A DNA stretch of 13,683 nt from an uncultured Bacilli bacterium (GCA_947627145.1 CANQUW010000024.1:1-13683), one strand, 5' to 3'; shown: positions 6,134-12,629, counted from the first letter of the stretch. Program-made: numbers and translations. Notes: a model not told the origin generated them from the letters alone.

Positions 6134-7600
6134 TTGAAAAAAATATGTGCATTCTTAATAATGATTTTTGCTTTTACTTTAGTTGGCGCTACTGAAGTTA
6201 AAGCAGCAGGAGCTACATTCTATGAAGCGGAAACGATTCCTGGAGTGTATATGGTAAAAGAGAAAGGTAAAACACATCTGTATCAAACAGCTAGATTTTT
6301 CAGAAAAAATGGTGATAATAAGGCAGCATATTGTTTGGAACCATTTGATGGATTTTATGCAGGTAATGAATATAGCGCTAGTGCAACTTATGCTAATTTA
6401 TCAAAAGAACAACGAGAGAGAATAACTAAGATTGCTTATTATGGTTATGGTAATAGGACACTTGGTCATACTGACCCGATATGGTATGCGGTAACACAGC
6501 TTATGATTTGGCAAACGGCTATACCTGATGGAAATTTCTATTTTACATCTACTCTTAATGGTAGTGCTACATCTAACTATGATAATTACATCAATGAAAT
6601 AAACAACTATGTTAATCTTAATGATGCTGTACCTAGTTTTAATTATAATTCTTTTATAATGAGAGTAGGTGCTAAATTCGAACTTAAAGATAATAATAAT
6701 GTTATTTCTTATTTCAAATGTGATGATCCTAGGGTTAGTATTAATAAAGAAACTAATACTTTAACAATTTATGCAAACGAACATGGAAATGCTGATTTTA
6801 CATTATATAAAGATTTTGACCAAGATGTTGAAGATTTATACTTCTTTGATAGTATGGCAAGTCAAGATTTAATGACTGTCGGAAAACCTAATATACCAGT
6901 TGGTCATGTTATTGCTTTAATGTTTAAGACTAAGGTTAAGATTAATAAAGTAGATGCTGATACTAAAACTTGTACACCTACAGGTGAAGGAATTCTTAAA
7001 GGGGCTGAATATGATGTTCTTGATGAGCATGGAAAAGTAGTTCGTCATATTGTCATAGATAAAAATTGTGAAGCTTACTTTGAAGATATTGATTTTGGAA
7101 CTTACTATTTAAAAGAAACTAAAGCTGGTAAAGGTTATACTTTAGATAAGGAATTACATAAATTTACTATTGACCAATATACTTTTGAAGCTCAAATAAA
7201 ACTTGAAAATGAAATTATAAAGAAAAGATTAAAAATTTATAAAAAATTTGGTAATGATAAAGAATCTAAACCTGAGGCTGGTATAGTATTTAATGTATTT
7301 GATAGTAAAGGTGAACTAGTTGAAAGTATTGTTACTGATGAAGAAGGTTTTGCATCTATTGAACTTCCTTATGGTACTTATACTGTTAAACAAGAAAATA
7401 CTAAAGAGGGTTATAAGAAAGTAGATGACTTTGAAGTAAAAGTTACTGAAAAGAATTCTGATAAAATGGAGTATGAACTACTTGATTATGTTATAGAAGT
7501 GCCTAATACTGAAGTTAATCATCAAAATTGTTATTTTATAATATTCTTAATGATAATAACTAGTTTTGGTTATGTTAGAAAAAAAGTATATTTACAATAG
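6134..7600 (+). CDS. Sortase-anchored surface protein: thioester (TQXA) domain plus two Cna-B domains
   Basis: A 488-residue secreted adhesin-like protein. A signal peptide (about 1-25, ending VKAAG) precedes a thioester domain (about 28-265) with AAYCLEP (Cys67) and YAVTQLMIWQ (Gln122), the Cys-Gln pair that in this family forms an internal thioester able to bond host or matrix amines. Cna-B domain 1 (about 267-360) keeps isopeptide candidates Lys272, Glu328 and Asn359, and has two extra cysteines (C280, C312). In Cna-B domain 2 (about 364-458) Gln420 stands where Glu is expected, so an isopeptide bond there is doubtful. The end has a sorting signal: VPNTE (456-460) in place of LPxTG, a hydrophobic segment and VRKK. 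The start is TTG, six bases after AAAGGAGGG; no other start keeps the full signal peptide. The sortase gene overlaps its 3' end by 29 bases. Confidence 0.9.
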   Translation: MKKICAFLIMIFAFTLVGATEVKAAGATFYEAETIPGVYMVKEKGKTHLYQTARFFRKNGDNKAAYCLEPFDGFYAGNEYSASATYANLSKEQRERITKIAYYGYGNRTLGHTDPIWYAVTQLMIWQTAIPDGNFYFTSTLNGSATSNYDNYINEINNYVNLNDAVPSFNYNSFIMRVGAKFELKDNNNVISYFKCDDPRVSINKETNTLTIYANEHGNADFTLYKDFDQDVEDLYFFDSMASQDLMTVGKPNIPVGHVIALMFKTKVKINKVDADTKTCTPTGEGILKGAEYDVLDEHGKVVRHIVIDKNCEAYFEDIDFGTYYLKETKAGKGYTLDKELHKFTIDQYTFEAQIKLENEIIKKRLKIYKKFGNDKESKPEAGIVFNVFDSKGELVESIVTDEEGFASIELPYGTYTVKQENTKEGYKKVDDFEVKVTEKNSDKMEYELLDYVIEVPNTEVNHQNCYFIIFLMIITSFGYVRKKVYLQ

Positions 7601-8147
7601 TATAATTATAATTTTATATCTTGTTGCTTGTTTGTGGATTTATCAAAATGCAGATTATGAAACTAGCAATAATTCAGTTAGACAAAATGTTATTTCTTAT
7701 GATAATCATGGAAATAAAGTAATTGGGTTATCAACAACAAGTAATAAGGACGATATAATTGCAACTTTAGAAATACCTAAGATTAGATTAAATGAGAATA
7801 TTTATAAAATAAGTAATCAACAGAAAGATGTGGATAAAAATGTAGTTGTTTTAGAGAATTCCACATTTCCGGTGGAAAAGACAAGTTTTCTTTTCATTGC
7901 TGCTCATTCTGGAAGTGGAAAGTATGCTTATTTTAATAATATAGATAATTTATCAACAGGAGATATAGTAAAACTTTATTATAAAAATAAGTTATTCACA
8001 TATACTGTGGAAAAAAGTTTTGAAACAGATAAAGATGGAACTTTAGAAGTTACTAAACATTCAAAACATGCTTTAGTTTTAACTACATGTAGTAAAAAAG
8101 ATGATAATAAGCAATTAGTTGTTCAATGTATATTAAAAGAAGAATAA
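7572..8147 (+). CDS. Sortase family transpeptidase
   Basis: A 191-residue sortase, almost certainly anchoring the protein encoded just upstream. It has an N-terminal membrane helix (about 9-25), an extracellular linker, then the sortase barrel with ATLEIPKI, the catalytic His in FIAAHSGSG (His112) and Cys in LTTCSKKDD (Cys173). The Arg that follows the Cys in most sortases is missing: the stretch reads NKQLVVQ, with Lys180-Gln181. I recall other Firmicute sortases with Gln at this place, so it may mark a subgroup. The ATG lies inside the upstream gene with no clear ribosome binding site, which suggests translational coupling; an in-frame TTG at 7566 would add two residues and is no better supported. 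A terminator follows at once. Confidence 0.87.
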   Translation: MLEKKYIYNSIIIILYLVACLWIYQNADYETSNNSVRQNVISYDNHGNKVIGLSTTSNKDDIIATLEIPKIRLNENIYKISNQQKDVDKNVVVLENSTFPVEKTSFLFIAAHSGSGKYAYFNNIDNLSTGDIVKLYYKNKLFTYTVEKSFETDKDGTLEVTKHSKHALVLTTCSKKDDNKQLVVQCILKEE

Positions 8148-8171
8148 GTTTTAGATTATTCTCCTTTTTTT
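8139..8171 (+). terminator. Terminator of the surface protein/sortase unit, within convergent stop codons
   Basis: AGAATAA (8141-8147) and TTATTCT (8156-8162) form a 7-bp stem, extendable by G8139-C8164 across a mismatch, with an 8-base loop and seven T (8165-8171). The left arm ends in the sortase stop codon and the right arm begins with the stop codon of the convergent peptidase gene. Confidence 0.65.
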
Positions 8172-9421
8172 ATAGCTTCATTTATAGCAACTTCTAATTG
8201 ATTATCATTTTCTCTTGTAGGATTCTCTTTATATTCTTCACTAGCTTCTACCTTAATATCCGGCTTAACACCTTTTTCATTAATCCAATGTCCTTTTGGT
8301 GTTAACCATTTTTCTGTTGTATATTTTATACTTGCACCACTTGATAATTCATAAGCTTTTTGAACAGTTCCTTTTCCATAAGTTGTAACTCCTACACTTA
8401 CAGAATTTTTATAAGATTCTTTAAATGCTTCTAGTAATAATTCTGATGCACTAGCACTTGATTTATTACATAATATTACTACTTTATAATTTCTGTGTTC
8501 TTTTGTTTCATCTTTAAAAGATGTTTTTTTATTTTTTTCTTCTAGTTTATAGATTACTTTTCCTTTCTCTAGGAATAAAGAGGCAATTTTTGAAACTTGA
8601 GTTAAATGTCCTCCTAGATTATTTCTTACATCAATTATAAGTGAATCTATTTTTTCTTTTTCTACTTTTTTTAGTTCTTTGTTAAATTGTTTATAAGTAT
8701 TAGCAGCAAATGTATCTATGGTTATCAATCCTATTTTAGAATCATCTCTTGTTATAACTTCACTTTTTACGGATGGTAATTCTACACTATCAACAGTTAT
8801 AGTTGCTTTTATTTCTTCATCTGCTCTTTTTACAGTAAGTTTTAATTTACTTCCTTTTTTACTTTTTTTAATTTGATTTGTTATTTCATTTAATGATTTA
8901 TTTTCTACACTCTTACCATTTATTTCAATAATCTCATCTCCTACTTTTATACCTGCTTTTTCTGTAGGAGAATTTTCAAACATAGAAACTACTATAAATT
9001 TTTTATCTTGATAAGAAACTGTTGCACCTATTCCTGTATATTCTCCATCTACTGTTTCATTAAAATCTTCTGCTACATCTTTATCCATATACATTGAAAA
9101 AGGATCATCTAAGTAATCTACCATTCCTTTTATTCCGGCATCTACTAATTTTTTCTTATCTAATTTTTTATCATAATAATTATCTATAATACTATCGTAA
9201 GTATCTATAAGTTCGGTAAGTTCTGCTGGCACTTTAGCTGTTATAGTTTTATCTTTTGTATAAGAAATAACATTACCTATTATAAAACCAAAAAGTATTG
9301 CGATTAAAATAATAATTACTACCTCAAAAGTTGAAAAATAATCTTTTTTATCAAACTTATCTACTTTATTTAAAAGTTTTTCTTTTAAATTTTGTTTCTC
9401 TTCTTTTTTATTTTTAGCCAC
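8156..9421 (-). CDS. S41 family C-terminal processing peptidase with PDZ domain (CtpA-like)
   Basis: A 421-residue membrane-anchored serine protease that in this family cuts envelope proteins near their C-terminus, acting outside the membrane. A Lys-rich cytoplasmic start, one membrane helix (about 32-54), a helical cap ending YLDDPFSMYMD (103-113), a PDZ domain (about 120-210) and the S41 core follow in order. The catalytic dyad is visible: Ser324 in SSASASE and Lys350 in TYGKGTVQ, with Gln354 as the usual helper. DVRNNLGG (264-271) is the typical oxyanion-side motif. Length is normal for Gram-positive CtpA/CtpB. The start is GTG, with AGAAGGTGAT five bases before it. It is convergent with the sortase gene, and its own stop codon lies in the sortase terminator. 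In Bacillus, CtpB works in sporulation signalling; no such context is seen here. Confidence 0.92.
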   Translation of the reverse strand: MAKNKKEEKQNLKEKLLNKVDKFDKKDYFSTFEVVIIILIAILFGFIIGNVISYTKDKTITAKVPAELTELIDTYDSIIDNYYDKKLDKKKLVDAGIKGMVDYLDDPFSMYMDKDVAEDFNETVDGEYTGIGATVSYQDKKFIVVSMFENSPTEKAGIKVGDEIIEINGKSVENKSLNEITNQIKKSKKGSKLKLTVKRADEEIKATITVDSVELPSVKSEVITRDDSKIGLITIDTFAANTYKQFNKELKKVEKEKIDSLIIDVRNNLGGHLTQVSKIASLFLEKGKVIYKLEEKNKKTSFKDETKEHRNYKVVILCNKSSASASELLLEAFKESYKNSVSVGVTTYGKGTVQKAYELSSGASIKYTTEKWLTPKGHWINEKGVKPDIKVEASEEYKENPTRENDNQLEVAINEAIKKGE

Positions 9422-9622
9422 TTTATCACCTTCTTATTATGTTAACCTATTATAATAATATCACAACTTTATAAAAATTAGAATCGAATAATTATTTTAA
9501 TGTATGTTTTTTGATATTTTATCTTTTACTGTTATATTATTACTTTTATAAGATTATTATAATAATTACCTCTATTTCTATTATAACATAAATATATTTT
9601 TTTGTTATAATATGGCAAAAAA
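9422..9622. other. AT-rich intergenic region upstream of the S41 peptidase gene
   Basis: Very AT-rich, no ORF. Many chance TATAAT matches occur, and no -35/-10 pair stands out. One inverted repeat, ATTATAAC (9580-9587) and GTTATAAT (9604-9611), yields TGTTATAAT (an extended -10) on both strands. One arm may act as the peptidase promoter, giving a leader of about 150 bases. No U-run follows it, so it is not a convincing terminator for the DAHP synthase gene. Confidence 0.25.
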
Positions 9623-10435
9623 TTACATATTTCTATCTACAGCATTAGCTACTTTCTTTAAATTGTTATATATTTTTTTGTATGTTTTAGGTTTTATTTG
9701 TTGGTCATTATCTGATAAAGCTTTTTCTGGATTGTTATGAACTTCTATTATTAGTCCGTCACAACCAACAGCAATTGCAGCACGTGATAATGGTTCAATT
9801 AAATCTGTTCTTCCGGCAGCATGAGATGGGTCTACTATAACAGGTAGATGTGTTAAACTTTTTACTACAGGTATTGCAGATATATCAAGAGTATTTCTAG
9901 TTGCAGTTTCATAAGTTCTAATTCCTCTTTCACATAAAATAACATTAGGATTTCCTTCACACATTATGTATTCTGCTGCCATTAACCATTCTTCTATAGT
10001 GGCAGAAAGTCCTCTTTTTAAAAGTATTGGTTTATTTAGTTTTCCTACTTTTCTTAAAAGATCAAAGTTTTGCATATTTCTTGAACCTATTTGTATTATA
10101 TCTACATATTTATCAAAAAGCTCTATATCATCTGTGCTAGTTATTTCTGATACTATTTTCATACCAGTTTCTTCACGTGCTTTCTGTAATAATTTTAATC
10201 CTTCTTCTTGTAATCCTTGAAAAGCATAAGGAGACGTTCTAGGTTTAAATGCTCCTCCTCTTAAAAATTCTACTCCACATTCTTTTAACTCTCTTGCGAT
10301 TGTTAAAATTTGTTCTTCACTTTCTACAGAACAAGGACCTGCAATCATCATTAGTTTTTTTCCACCTACTATTTCTTTATTATCAATTTTAATAATAGTA
10401 TTTTCAGGATGATTTTCTCTACTTACTAAATTCAT
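9623..10435 (-). CDS. aroF: 3-deoxy-7-phosphoheptulonate (DAHP) synthase, first step of the shikimate pathway
   Basis: A 270-residue enzyme joining phosphoenolpyruvate and erythrose 4-phosphate in the cytoplasm to start aromatic amino acid synthesis. It belongs to the short (KDO8P-synthase-like) class. Metal ligands are visible: Cys35 in IAGPCSVES, His205 in VDPSHAAG, Glu231 in GLIIEVH and Asp242 in LSDNDQQ. The substrate loop RGGAFKPRTSPYAFQG (59-74) is intact. There is no fused chorismate mutase or ACT domain, so feedback control by an own regulatory domain is unlikely, which makes control at the RNA level more telling. The ATG at 10435 is preceded by AAGGGAG; an upstream in-frame TTG at 10453 lies within the terminator U-run and is not credible as a start. 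No other aro gene is beside it. A Phe/Tyr/Trp-rich leader ORF and a terminator lie directly upstream. Confidence 0.93.
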   Translation of the reverse strand: MNLVSRENHPENTIIKIDNKEIVGGKKLMMIAGPCSVESEEQILTIARELKECGVEFLRGGAFKPRTSPYAFQGLQEEGLKLLQKAREETGMKIVSEITSTDDIELFDKYVDIIQIGSRNMQNFDLLRKVGKLNKPILLKRGLSATIEEWLMAAEYIMCEGNPNVILCERGIRTYETATRNTLDISAIPVVKSLTHLPVIVDPSHAAGRTDLIEPLSRAAIAVGCDGLIIEVHNNPEKALSDNDQQIKPKTYKKIYNNLKKVANAVDRNM

Positions 10436-10451
10436 TTTTTTTACTCCCTTC

Positions 10452-10481
10452 AAAAAAGAGTCTCATTCAAATGAGACTCTT
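10452..10481 (-). terminator. Attenuator terminator in the DAHP synthase leader
   Basis: On the minus strand AAGAGTCTCAT (10481-10471), loop TTGA and ATGAGACTCTT (10466-10456) form a perfect 11-bp stem followed by T to 10452. It stands only about five bases before the AAGGGAG of the DAHP synthase gene and downstream of the leader promoter, so it must be passed for the gene to be expressed. The previous gene (rhuM) ends 310 bases upstream, with a new promoter in between, so this is not simply its terminator. Confidence 0.88.
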
Positions 10482-10535
10482 ACATTTTAATTATTAAATT
10501 AAAAATTATTTTAACAACATAAACTACTCATTTGA
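10467..10535 (-). promoter_or_regulatory. Candidate antiterminator pairing in the DAHP synthase leader
   Basis: The minus-strand segment TCAAATGAG (10535-10527, in the last codons of the leader ORF) is a perfect 9-base complement of CTCATTTGA (10475-10467), the 5' arm top and loop of the terminator. Forming it would break the terminator stem. Between them an AT-only 8-bp hairpin (10504-10485) would shorten the loop. This matches the 2:3 versus 3:4 choice of classical attenuators. Confidence 0.55.
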
Positions 10536-10636
10536 GGTGATGAAAAAATTGTACATGCAATAAAACTTGCGCAAAAGTAAAAAGCCCAAGTATTAAAAAA
10601 GTTACTAAAGTAATTGTTATGTAATTTGTTTTGCAT
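10511..10636 (-). CDS. Aromatic-rich 41-residue leader peptide upstream of DAHP synthase
   Basis: A small ORF, ATG at 10636 and TAA at 10511-10513. The peptide begins MQNKLHNNYFSNFFNTWAFY and ends PQMSSLCC. Ten of 41 residues are aromatic (seven Phe, two Tyr, one Trp), most of them packed in residues 9-25. A purine-rich AGAGAGGAAGAG lies before the ATG and a TTGACA promoter about 60 bases upstream. Position, composition and the downstream terminator suggest a sensor of charged tRNA-Phe/Tyr/Trp: a ribosome held at these codons would leave codons 34-37 free to form the antiterminator. The middle is also hydrophobic enough to be a membrane segment, so a small membrane protein is the main alternative. 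I do not know a named family. Confidence 0.6.
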   Translation of the reverse strand: MQNKLHNNYFSNFFNTWAFYFCASFIACTIFSSPQMSSLCC

Positions 10637-10671
10637 GTCTTCTCTTCCTCTCTTAAGTAATTCTATTAATA

Positions 10672-10700
10672 ATAGTAACACTATTAAAATAGTATGTCAA
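10672..10700 (-). promoter_or_regulatory. Promoter of the DAHP synthase leader transcript
   Basis: A perfect TTGACA (10700-10695), a 17-base spacer and TACTAT (10677-10672) on the minus strand. The start would be near 10665, giving a leader of about 230 bases before the aro ATG. The rest of the gap up to the rhuM stop (10701-10793) is AT-rich with no further gene; I found no T-box motif. Confidence 0.65.
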
Positions 10701-10793
10701 ATTATATTATGCTAAAATTTGTAAAGTGCTACAATATATAATTAATCATCTTCTTTAAAATAATAATTTATTATCAACTTTTAATAATCTGTT

Positions 10794-11768
10794 TTATTTA
10801 TTTGGTAATTCTTTTATCATTAAATCAAAATCACTTTTTAACATTTTCATTTCTTTATCACGATATATTTGAAATTCTTTTTCTGCTTTTTCTATTGCTT
10901 TCTTATGTGAAATTTTACCATTACCTTCTAGTATTTTTCTCCTATTTAATAAAATTTGGTTATCAAGTTCTTCTATCCAATCTAGCATTTTCATAGGTCT
11001 TTTTTCTAAAGCTTGTAATTCTGCATAATCTAGGAACTGTGACACTAATAAATTCAATCTTTGTAATTCAATTTCTGTCAAATAGTTTTTTGCAATTTTA
11101 ACATCATCAATGGTAACATAATTACCCTTAAAATTAGTCATGCCAACATAAGGCTTTTCATTGTCTACTCTTTCATAAATCAATTCAGAGGCAGTATGTT
11201 CATGTACTGCAAAATGAAGTTTGTTTTGAACTGTTGCAAAAAAGTTTTTAGTAATTTCATTTCTAGGATCATAATCAATGCTCGTTGCATATATATCAGT
11301 TACTTGTTGATAAAAATTCCTTTCACTAGAACGAATATCTCTTATTCTTTGTAGTAATTCTTTAAAATATCTATTCCCACCTTGTTTTAATCTTTCATCA
11401 TCCATCGTAAAACCTTTTTGTATATATTCATGTAGTCTTTTAGTTGCCCATATTCTAAATCTTACTGCAATATCAGATTGAACACGATAACCTAACGCAA
11501 TTATCATATCTAAGTTATAATGATCTATTTTTCTTTTTACATTTCTATTTCCTTCTTTTTGAACTTGCAAGAAATCCTTGCAAGTTGCTTCTTTAATTAA
11601 TTCTTTATCATTATAAATATTATTTATATGTTGCTCAATATTTTGTCTAGTAGTTTTATAAATAGTTGCAATATGATTCTTAGTTAACCATACATCTTCA
11701 TCTATGAATTTAACATTGACTTTAGTAATACCATCTTTGTCTTCATAAATCATTACATCATTTTTCAT
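10794..11768 (-). CDS. RhuM family protein
   Basis: A 324-residue protein of the 'virulence protein RhuM' family, named from a Salmonella pathogenicity island gene. Its biochemical role is unsettled. The N-terminal third resembles the DNA-binding-like part of the family: VWLTKNHIATIYKTTRQNIEQHI (helix-turn-helix-like, about 26-48), then DHYNLDMIIALGYRVQS and RFRIWATKRLHEYI (about 83-116). The rest is helical and charged with no membrane segment. Length is normal and the frame is intact. GGAGGAGAG precedes the ATG. Such genes are often carried on islands or inside type I restriction loci in other genomes; here it stands alone, between tRNA-Asn and the aro leader. A TTGATT/TAATAT pair upstream is a weak promoter candidate. 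No toxin, antitoxin or restriction gene is adjacent. Confidence 0.85.
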   Translation of the reverse strand: MKNDVMIYEDKDGITKVNVKFIDEDVWLTKNHIATIYKTTRQNIEQHINNIYNDKELIKEATCKDFLQVQKEGNRNVKRKIDHYNLDMIIALGYRVQSDIAVRFRIWATKRLHEYIQKGFTMDDERLKQGGNRYFKELLQRIRDIRSSERNFYQQVTDIYATSIDYDPRNEITKNFFATVQNKLHFAVHEHTASELIYERVDNEKPYVGMTNFKGNYVTIDDVKIAKNYLTEIELQRLNLLVSQFLDYAELQALEKRPMKMLDWIEELDNQILLNRRKILEGNGKISHKKAIEKAEKEFQIYRDKEMKMLKSDFDLMIKELPNK

Positions 11769-11856
11769 TTTCTTCTCTCCTCCAAATTGTATTTTTTATA
11801 TTATTTTATTATATGAAAAAATCAAATCTGAATTAGACTTGTCTTTGTAAATTTTT

Positions 11857-11881
11857 AAAAAGTCCTTATAAAAAGGACTTT
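11857..11881 (-). terminator. Terminator after tRNA-Asn
   Basis: AAAGTCCTT (minus 11881-11873), a 5-base loop and AAGGACTTT (11867-11859) form a 9-bp stem with T to 11857. It lies 12 bases past the CCA end of the tRNA and separates it from rhuM. Confidence 0.8.
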
Positions 11882-11892
11882 ATCATTCAATA

Positions 11893-11969
11893 TGGCGCCT
11901 CAACTAGGACTTGAACCTAGGACCCCTTGATTAACAGTCAAGTGCTCTAACCAACTGAGCTATTGAGGC
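11893..11969 (-). tRNA. tRNA-Asn (anticodon GTT)
   Basis: Full cloverleaf: acceptor GCCTCAA/TTGAGGC, D arm GCTCAGTTGGTTAGAGC, anticodon stem CTTGA/TCAAG around loop CTGTTAA (anticodon GTT), T arm CTAGG-TTCAAGT-CCTAG, discriminator G and an encoded CCA (11895-11893). It lies 23 bases after the stop of the thioredoxin-fold gene with no clear promoter between, so it may be co-transcribed and processed. Confidence 0.97.
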
Positions 11970-11974
11970 ATGTG

Positions 11975-11999
11975 AAGTTAATAGATAAACTATTAACTT
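11975..11999. other. Perfect 10-bp inverted repeat between the thioredoxin-fold gene and tRNA-Asn
   Basis: AAGTTAATAG (11975-11984), loop ATAAA and CTATTAACTT (11990-11999) overlap the stop codon at 11993-11995. On the transcribed minus strand no U-run follows, so it is probably not a terminator; it could protect the mRNA 3' end or set off the tRNA for processing. On the plus strand a T-rich stretch does follow. Confidence 0.55.
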
Positions 12000-12553
12000 A
12001 ATTTTTCTTTTATTTCTTCTTCATCTGTTATGAACTCTACTACTTCTTTATTTTCTATTTTCATTAGTGTTGGACCATTTACTTTTATTTCACTTGCATC
12101 TGTCGGTTCTTCATTTACATCTTCTCCAACATAATCACGATTTAATCCTTCATGAGTATCTACATAATAAATTGGTATATGGTCTTCTTTTGTTTTGTAT
12201 GTACTATATGTATCTGTATAAGTAGCATTATCTATTACATTATAGAACAGTACATAATATTCATCTTCTTTTTGATTAAATGTAGAACCTGCTAGAATCT
12301 TATCACTTTGTATTGTTGCTTCTCCTACATTTGTCTTGTAGTTACTATCACTACTATGATTTGTAATATAATCTGTTAAGAAATATACTACAACAAATAT
12401 TATTACAACTACTAATAAATATTTGAAAACTTTAGATATTTGTTCTGTATCAGTAGAACCTTTAACATTTAAATTAATGTTTTTAGATTCTTTTTTAGTT
12501 TGTTTAGTTTTTACATTTTTATTATTATTTTTTTTATTTTTATTTTTTGCCAT
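11993..12553 (-). CDS. Membrane-anchored thioredoxin-fold protein lacking CXXC
   Basis: A 186-residue protein. A very Lys/Asn-rich cytoplasmic N-terminus (1-40) precedes one membrane helix (about 42-60). The outer domain (about 75-186) looks like a thioredoxin fold: strand YYVLFYNV (99-106), strand HIPIYYVDT (125-133), then VNGPTLMKIENKEVVEF (158-174), where GPT sits like the cis-Pro loop, and a terminal helix. There is no CXXC and no cysteine at all, so it cannot act as a disulfide reductase; a binding or chaperone role is possible. The fold call is inference from the strand pattern. An in-frame GTG at 12562 would add three residues, but the CAGGTGA there is better placed as ribosome binding site for the ATG at 12553. 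It has its own promoter and probably shares a transcript with tRNA-Asn. Confidence 0.7.
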   Translation of the reverse strand: MAKNKNKKNNNKNVKTKQTKKESKNINLNVKGSTDTEQISKVFKYLLVVVIIFVVVYFLTDYITNHSSDSNYKTNVGEATIQSDKILAGSTFNQKEDEYYVLFYNVIDNATYTDTYSTYKTKEDHIPIYYVDTHEGLNRDYVGEDVNEEPTDASEIKVNGPTLMKIENKEVVEFITDEEEIKEKLS

Positions 12554-12570
12554 TTTCTTCACCTGAAGTT

Positions 12571-12599
12571 ATTGTAACACTAAACTTTAGAAAATGCAA
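12571..12599 (-). promoter_or_regulatory. Promoter of the thioredoxin-fold gene
   Basis: TTGCAT (12599-12594), a 17-base spacer and TACAAT (12576-12571) with a TGn extension, on the minus strand. It starts where the preceding terminator stem ends. The start near 12564 would give a very short 5' leader, so the ribosome binding site lies close to the RNA end. Confidence 0.55.
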
Positions 12600-12629
12600 A
12601 GAAAAAGGCATTATTTTACCCTTTTTCTT
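12599..12629 (-). terminator. Probable terminator after the lipoprotein gene
   Basis: AAGAAAAAGG (minus 12629-12620), an 11-base loop and CCTTTTTCTT (12608-12599) form a perfect 10-bp stem, overlapping the lipoprotein stop codon. The T-run is inside the descending arm, with only a mixed TGCATTTTC after it, so efficiency is uncertain. Confidence 0.5.

Noticed and set aside
9966..10220. Plus-strand ORF opposite the DAHP synthase gene
   Set aside because: It is antisense to conserved catalytic coding sequence and is explained by codon bias on the other strand.
10542..10566. Plus-strand mini-ORF after TTGAGGTG in the aro leader
   Set aside because: It has a good-looking ribosome binding site but stops after seven codons, and the minus-strand leader explains the region better.
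10454..10793. T-box or amino-acid riboswitch upstream of DAHP synthase
   Set aside because: I found no T-box consensus (AGGGTGGNACCGCG-like) or specifier-loop arrangement; the aromatic ORF plus terminator fits better.
10802..10996. Plus-strand ORF opposite the end of rhuM
   Set aside because: It is antisense shadow of a Lys-rich coding region giving Phe/Leu-rich translation, with no ribosome binding site.
11893..11969. tRNA-Asn as attachment site of an integrated island
   Set aside because: No direct repeat of the tRNA 3' end was seen in the window and no integrase is present.
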